Below the pieces are notes generated by a model, which saw only the letters and a program-made list of their open reading frames with translations, did no database searches and was not told where the DNA came from. Positions 62,750 to 64,000 of a stretch of DNA of 64,000 bases are shown one piece after another. This stretch comes from Hyperoodon ampullatus (Eukaryota; Chordata; Mammalia; Artiodactyla; Ziphiidae), in NCBI GenBank assembly GCA_949752795.1, contig OX457074.1, positions 2,307,527 through 2,371,526 of the forward strand. Reading direction: 5' to 3'. The position numbers and the translations under genes were made by a program. Positions within the stretch are counted from its first letter, which is position 1; each line of letters opens with the position of its first letter.

Positions 62750-63170
62750 CTAGTATGTAACTGAGACTGCATGTGTGTGACTCTTTGTGGCTTCGGTGTG
62801 GCTCTGCGCTTTGTGCGGGGGCTGTGTGGTTGTGCGCTGCAAGTGACCATAGTGTGGCTGTGTGTTTGTGTGACTATCTGTGCAGAAATGGACATTGCCT
62901 GCGCTATGTTGTGCGTGCCTCTCGGAGGCTGGTTCCAGAGCTCTGGGTGTTGGGTGTGTGCACCTCTGGGAGGAGACAGCTGTCGTGGGTGTATGTGACC
63001 ATGTGGGACTCTGTGATGTCTCGAGTGTGCCTTCCAGTCTGGCTCTGTGATGGTGCGCGTCTATGCCGGGTGGGTTACATGCCTTCAACTGTGTGTCACT
63101 GTGTGTCCCTCAGGGACTCAGCTGTGTCACTGTGTGTGACTGTGACTGTGTGTGAGACAGCATGCCCCTC
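62750..63170. repeat. Degenerate TG-rich region
   Basis: Long stretch enriched in TGTGTG and GTGTGACT-like units without strict periodicity. The rest, 61240-62400 and 63170-64000, shows no recognisable gene. Confidence 0.6.
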
Positions 63171-63783
63171 AAACCACGTTTCTTGGGCGGCTTTGATGTG
63201 CTTGAGTTTCTAGGGGCCGTAAGGATGCCATCCTCTCTCTTGAGGACTTCAAAAGATGGCTGTCCTTTCTGCCCAGCTGGGGAAAAACCCATTTCCCCCT
63301 CATCTTTACCCTCTCCTCCGCCTGGAGGAGGGCCCTGTTTGTTTTCCTATTTTTACTGCCCAGGATGAGTTCATGGCCACAACTGACTCACCACTCTTTC
63401 CAAAGACCTGGGGAAGGAAATAGGGGTTGCTTGGCTGGGGCCTCTGCCCACTAGCCCAGGGACTTTCAGAGCAGGGCCAAGGGGGACATCTGGGTTCATT
63501 GTGGCTGTGTGGGCACCTCAAGCCATTCACCATCCCCAAACCTGGAAGGTCAAGGAGTCTTCTTTCGAGGTCATTGTCTAGAACCCAGTCTCCTACCCCA
63601 AATGAGAGACCTCTCTCCTTATCTAAAAGTTCTCCCCTCCCTTTGACAAGGTTAATTGAAAAGTAAGCTGGAGCTTCGAAGGGGCCTTTGACATCTCCCC
63701 CGGATCCGTGTCACTGCAGGTAATCCACGCCTGGTCCAGTTCAAGCAGCAGCAAGGATGCCTCGGCTCACCAACACTCTTTGG

Positions 63784-63797
63784 GCGCCCCCTATGGG
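63784..63797 (-). promoter_or_regulatory. CTCF-like core motif, reverse orientation
   Basis: GCGCCCCCTATGGG fits the reverse CTCF core at 12 of 14 positions. It faces the two + strand motifs on the far side of the gene pair. Confidence 0.4.
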
Positions 63798-64000
63798 CAG
63801 AGGCTGCCCAGGCTGAGGAAGGCCGAGCTAGAGGCCTGCACAGTTTGATGGGAGAGACACAGCTGTTGTCCGGAAGCCCTCAGTCTTATGGGGGAGTCAG
63901 AACCCTCCAATACACAGGCTCTAAGACAAAGGACAAGGAGGATTCAAACTCTCACTCCCTGGGCTGGGAGGAGAGTGATGTTCTGAGTCTGACATAGAAT

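Overview
The window is mammalian nuclear DNA, almost certainly from a cetacean. The evidence is the SINE content: many tRNA-derived CHR-type SINEs, whose heads read GGGCTTCCCTGGTGGCGCAG, in both a short CHR-2-like and a longer CHR-1-like form, with several crisp target-site duplications. There are also cetartiodactyl-type L1 copies. The species cannot be fixed from this sequence alone.

Two protein-coding genes are recognised, forming the convergent DLX3-DLX4 homeobox pair. DLX3 is on the + strand (three coding exons, 24966-28458, 287 aa). DLX4 is on the - strand (three coding exons, 49790 down to 45234, 234 aa). Their 3' ends face each other across about 15 kb. Both encode homeodomain transcription factors with exon boundaries at equivalent places. 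The pair matches human 17q21.33, viewed in the opposite orientation to the human reference. No ITGA3-side or TAC4-side neighbour was recognised.

Layout: 1-2.6 kb holds decayed L2 and a small hAT-like element. 2.6-22 kb is a graveyard of L1, L2, SINE and LTR insertions. It includes a chimeric CHR-1/L1 element moved as one unit (2670-5567) and a decayed hAT-transposase-like coding sequence (about 10340 down to 5893) broken by later insertions. 22-24.5 kb is upstream flank of DLX3 with CpG-rich patches and a CTCF-like site. 24.5-30 kb is DLX3 with its TATA/CCAAT promoter, CpG island and poly(A) signal. 30-44.8 kb is the intergenic interval: MIRs, one Tigger-type MITE, two SINE loci and several dense TAAT-core clusters that look like homeodomain-responsive enhancer candidates. 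44.8-50.9 kb is DLX4. 51-64 kb is its upstream flank, with another CpG-rich block (53.0-54.8 kb), a 220-bp polypyrimidine tract, three young SINEs and further enhancer-like clusters.

From 22.2 to 58.2 kb, recent mobile elements are sparse (only the loci at 37.7-38.1 and 42.4-42.6 kb). That is typical of a developmental-regulator domain where insertions are selected against. CTCF-like motifs at 21298 and 23180 (+) and 63782 (-) point towards each other around the pair, suggesting, but not proving, one insulated regulatory unit. No exotic gene system is visible. The most unusual structures are the chimeric retrotransposon, the interrupted hAT relic, a recombinant double SINE, and a possible alternative DLX4 start upstream of exon 2.
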